A DNA stretch of 64,000 bases from Prevotella sp. (lineage in GTDB: Bacteria > Bacteroidota > Bacteroidia > Bacteroidales > Bacteroidaceae), in the NCBI GenBank assembly GCA_017618275.1, contig JAFZUS010000009.1, positions 1-64,000 on the forward strand, written 5' to 3'. Of the stretch, positions 61,437 through 64,000 are shown piece after piece (position 1 is the stretch's first letter; each line of letters starts with the position of its first letter). Both the position numbers and the translations under genes were made by a program. A model generated the notes under the pieces. That model had not been told where the DNA came from. It searched no databases and was given only the letters and a program-made list of their open reading frames with translations.

Positions 61437-63028
61437 TGGTCTATTGCCTCTGCCACATCATTGCCGATGGGACCGATAGAGAGAACAGCAGCCTCCTTGC
61501 CATCACGCAGTTTGCGGCCAGTACCCACCTTGATCTCCTCCAACGGACAGCGCCAGTCCTGTAGCACACCACCACCTCTCGGATAACGGATTACGAACGG
61601 CCCCTTGTCGGGGAGTTGTGCCGTATACATCAGCCGGCGCAGTTCGTGCTCGTCCATCGGTGACGAGATGGTCATATTGGGGATGGGGCGTAGGGCCGCC
61701 AGGTCAAAGGCACCATGATGGGTCGCCCCGTCTTCACCTACAATGCCGGCACGGTCGAAACAGAAGACCACATGCAGGTTCAGTAGCGCCACATCGTGGA
61801 TGATATTGTCGAATGCCCTCTGGGCAAAGGCACTGTAGATATTACAGAACGGTATCAGTCCATCCTTCGCCATACCGCCTGAGAATGTGACGGCGTGGCC
61901 CTCGGCGATGCCGACGTCGAAGGTGCGCTCCGGCATTTCCTTCATCATGATGTTCATCGAACAGCCTGAGGGCATGGCAGGTGTCACACCTACAATCTTT
62001 GGGTTCTGTTTAGCCAGTTCCAGAAGGGTGTGTCCAAATACATCCTGATATTTCTGGGGTTTGTTGGGATCTTTGTCCACAATGCGCTCACCCGTTTCGG
62101 GGTCGAACTTACCGGGGGCATGCCATGTGGTGACATCCTTCTCTGCTGGGGCATAACCATGTCCTTTCTGCGTATGAAGATGCAATAGTTTAGGCCCTCT
62201 CATCTCCTTCATCTGTCGGAGGATACGTACCAGTTCTTTCACGTTATGTCCGTCGAACGGACCGAAGTAGCGGATGTTCATGCCATCGAAGATGTTCTGT
62301 TGATGGGAGATGGCACTCTTCAGCGCGTTCGAAAGTCGGATGAGCCCCTTCCGGCGGTCATCTTCGAGCATACCTCTGCTGTGCATCCATTTCGAGGCCT
62401 TGAAGCGGATGGCATTATAGGTCTTGTTGGTGCTCAGGTTCAGTAGGTATTGCTTCATGCCGCCCACCGAACGGTCGATGGACATATTGTTGTCGTTGAG
62501 GATGATCAACAGGTCATTGGGACTCGACGACACGTTGTTCAGACCCTCGAAAGCCAGTCCGCCGCTCAAGGCACCGTCGCCGATCACAGCCACCACATGC
62601 CTGTCCTCTTTGCCTTCCAACTTGGCTGCTACAGCCATACCGAGGGCTGCAGAGATACTGTTTGAGGCATGTCCGCAGGCAAAGGTGTCGTATTCGCTTT
62701 CGGTGGGAGAGGGGAATGGTTTCAGTCCGCCCAGTTTACGGTTGGTACAGAACTGCTCGCGCCGTCCGGTCAGTATCTTGTGACCGTATGCCTGATGCCC
62801 CACATCCCACACAATACGGTCTTCGGGGGTGTTGTAGACGTAGTGAAGGGCAACGGTAATCTCTGCCACGCCGAGGCTAGATGCCAGATGACCGGGATTC
62901 ACCGATAGTTCCTGAACGATGTCCTGTCTTAATTCATCGCATACCTGAGGCAGTTCTTCGACCTTCAACTGGCGTAGGTCTTCCGGATATTGTATTTTAC
63001 TTAATAGTCTTAAATTTTCTTGTTCCAC
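61388..63028 (-). pseudogene. dxs: 1-deoxy-D-xylulose-5-phosphate synthase, N-terminal 546 codons, frameshifted at a heptamer tract
   Basis: DXS makes the first intermediate of the MEP isoprenoid pathway from pyruvate and glyceraldehyde-3-phosphate. The frame has the TPP/metal motif [16 protein letters not shown] ... NDNNMSI and [12 protein letters not shown]. It loses homology after AEAIDQ and stops at 61388, while the normal continuation is in another frame. The break coincides with three copies of ATGCACA. I place the start at the GTG at 63028, because a longer reading from TTG (63055) would begin inside the -7 element. It may be phase-variable, mis-assembled or non-functional; dxs is normally essential when MEP is the only isoprenoid route. 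Confidence 0.85.
61416..61436 (-). repeat. Three-copy heptamer ATGCACA tract in dxs
   Basis: Units TGTGCAT (plus strand) occur at 61416, 61423 and 61430. Seven is 1 modulo 3, so copy number sets the frame: n = 1 or 4 joins the two dxs frames, while the present n = 3 does not. Each unit carries an ATG on the minus strand, in successive frames. Confidence 0.92.
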
Positions 63029-63052
63029 AGCATCAAAGTTGTATAAACTTTG

Positions 63053-63060
63053 CAAAGATA
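63053..63060 (-). promoter_or_regulatory. -7 element of the dxs-trkA-trkH promoter
   Basis: CAAAGATA on the plus strand is TATCTTTG on the minus strand, 24 bp upstream of the proposed GTG start. No good -33 element is visible at the expected position. Confidence 0.6.
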
Positions 63061-63200
63061 CGCTTTTATTTTGAAATTATGATTCTTTTCTGTTAAAAAC
63101 GATAGTTTTTCCCTTTTTTCGGCCATATTTTTTGTTTTTTACCCCCTTTTTCCTCTTTTTTCTTATTTTTTTGCATGTGAATCAAAGCAATGGTTCTTAT

Positions 63201-63279
63201 CCAATAAGGCAGGGTTATTTCCAAATAAGGCAGGGTTATTTTCCAATAAGGCAGGGTTATTATCCAATAAGGCTGGGTT
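63201..63279 (+). repeat. Four 21-bp tandem repeats (reverse complement of the 27499 family)
   Basis: AATAAGG starts at 63203, 63224, 63245 and 63266, an exact 21-bp period; the unit is CCAATAAGGCAGGGTTATT. It is the reverse complement of AATAACCCTGCCTTATTGC in the array at 27499-27561. It lies in the divergent gap between dxs and panE, about 25 bp upstream of the panE promoter. Confidence 0.88.
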
Positions 63280-63302
63280 TCTGACTTTTGAGCGTCTTTT
63301 TC

Positions 63303-63333
63303 TTGTAGGTATGAAAAAAAAGTAGTACTTTTG
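63303..63333 (+). promoter_or_regulatory. Bacteroidota-type promoter of panE
   Basis: TTG (63303-63305), 20 bp, then TACTTTTG (63326-63333); the ATG at 63352 is 18 bp downstream. Confidence 0.75.
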
Positions 63334-63351
63334 CATCGGATTTTTGGAAAA

Positions 63352-64000
63352 ATGAGATACGGAATCATTGGAGTTGGAGCCATTGGCGGCTATTATGGCA
63401 GCAAGTTGGCTTATAGCGGACAGGACGTGCACTTCCTGTCGCATAGTGATTATGAGTTCGTCAAGGAACGTGGTATGCAGGTGGATTCTTGTGACGGGTC
63501 TTTCCATTTGTCACAGGTGAATGTCTACCAATATGCTCAGGATATGCCGAAGTGCGATGTGGCGATTGTTGGTTTGAAAACAATCAACAATCATCTGCTT
63601 CCGGAACTGCTCCCGCCCTTGTTGCATAAGGGCACGGCAGTGGTCCTGATACAGAACGGTATCGGTGTGGAGGCTGATGTACAGAAGATGTTCCCCGATG
63701 TCCAGTTGATAGCGGGACTTGCGTTTATCTGTTCTGCCAAGACAGAACCAGGGCGTGTGAACCATCAGTGCTATGGCAGTATCAATCTGGGAAACTATTC
63801 TTGTAAGGATGAGAAACTCTTCGATGCTATCCTAAATGATTTTACAAATGCGGGTATAACGGCTGCTTCTGTTCCCTATGAAGAGGCACGTTGGAAGAAG
63901 GCCGTTTGGAATATGCCGTTCAATGGGATGACGGTGGCCTTGAACACCCGTACGGACTTATTGTTGAAGAACCCCTCCACGCGCCAACTGATCCGCGATC
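63352..64000 (+). CDS. panE: 2-dehydropantoate 2-reductase (3' truncated by window end)
   Basis: The frame is open from the ATG at 63352 to the end of the window (216 codons seen; the family is about 300). The N-terminus has the NADPH-binding motif YGIIGVGAIGGYYGS. The substrate Lys region reads EEARWKKAVWNMPFNGMT, matching the K...N motif of the PanE/ApbA family. It reduces ketopantoate to pantoate in pantothenate and CoA synthesis. It follows its own promoter and the 21-bp array; downstream partners are outside the window. Confidence 0.9.
   Translation, partial: MRYGIIGVGAIGGYYGSKLAYSGQDVHFLSHSDYEFVKERGMQVDSCDGSFHLSQVNVYQYAQDMPKCDVAIVGLKTINNHLLPELLPPLLHKGTAVVLIQNGIGVEADVQKMFPDVQLIAGLAFICSAKTEPGRVNHQCYGSINLGNYSCKDEKLFDAILNDFTNAGITAASVPYEEARWKKAVWNMPFNGMTVALNTRTDLLLKNPSTRQLIRD

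Noticed and set aside
63028..63055. dxs starting at TTG 63055
   Set aside because: That codon overlaps the TATCTTTG -7 element and would lie upstream of the transcription start; GTG 63028 fits better.

Overview
The window is a chromosomal segment of a Bacteroidales bacterium, most likely Prevotellaceae (Prevotella/Segatella-like). Three things point there: promoters of the Bacteroidota type (TTTG or TTG, about 20 bp, then TAnnTTTG) in front of many genes; family-typical proteins (Oar- and OMP-type TonB receptors, BACON domains, DUF4419, DUF4831, a type IX-like sorting tail, a LmbE protein related to the Bacteroides NagB fusion); and conserved Bacteroidales gene orders (dxs-trkA-trkH, hpt/adk-obgE-pgeF). 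Both window ends cut a gene.

Layout. 1-7.3 kb: three tightly linked genes for exported mosaic proteins built from DUF4419, a TonB-plug-like module, carboxypeptidase-regulatory-like domains and, twice, a C-terminal serpin. A membrane-anchored winged-helix regulator follows, then three phased TGTCAGACA sites. 8.7-12.9 kb: an ECF sigma operon with a putative anti-sigma factor, an exported protein and an outer-membrane receptor. 13.0-19.4 kb: a four-helix-bundle protein with a repetitive tail, a receiver/ATP-grasp protein, and a BlaI/M56 pair whose protease is fused to a TonB C-terminal domain. 19.5-21.2 kb: a complete IS3-family element with an A7 frameshift site, followed by a 42/43-bp tandem array. 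21.5-26.6 kb: LmbE-like deacetylase, GH20 hexosaminidase, alpha/beta hydrolase and flavoprotein. 26.7-34.0 kb: aquaporin, then a TolC/HlyD/MacB efflux operon with its own LytS/LytTR two-component system. 34.1-44.3 kb: fructose-bisphosphate aldolase, a PAP2 phosphatase fused to a probable barrel, a sorting-tail protein with a large BACON-like protein, DUF4831 and Nnr. 44.4-47.5 kb: fused hpt-adk, obgE, pgeF. 47.6-54.0 kb: Oar-type receptor, OB-fold/BACON lipoprotein and secreted endonuclease I, which looks like an extracellular DNA utilisation locus. 54.0-58.3 kb: tRNA-Val(CAC), glyS, an FKBP lipoprotein, and an AAA ATPase with a DUF4435 partner that resembles PARIS AriA/AriB. 58.3-63.1 kb: trkH, trkA and dxs on the minus strand; dxs is out of frame at a 3-copy heptamer. 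The window ends in panE.

The most unusual theme is short tandem repeats of defined period. A 10-bp CCTAGG array fills the gap between co-directional genes at two loci. A 21-bp AATAACCC repeat occurs upstream of promoters at two loci 36 kb apart, in opposite orientation. There is a 42/43-bp hairpin-rich array with a possible inverted monomer on the other side of the IS, an 11-bp-spaced operator triplet, and heptamer-type repeats in dxs and in several signal-peptide coding regions. Most of these periods are close to whole helical turns. The 10-bp array puts a TAG stop in all reading frames, and the dxs heptamer puts an ATG in all three.

All calls come from reading the sequence; no database search was run. 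Family names rest on motif recognition.
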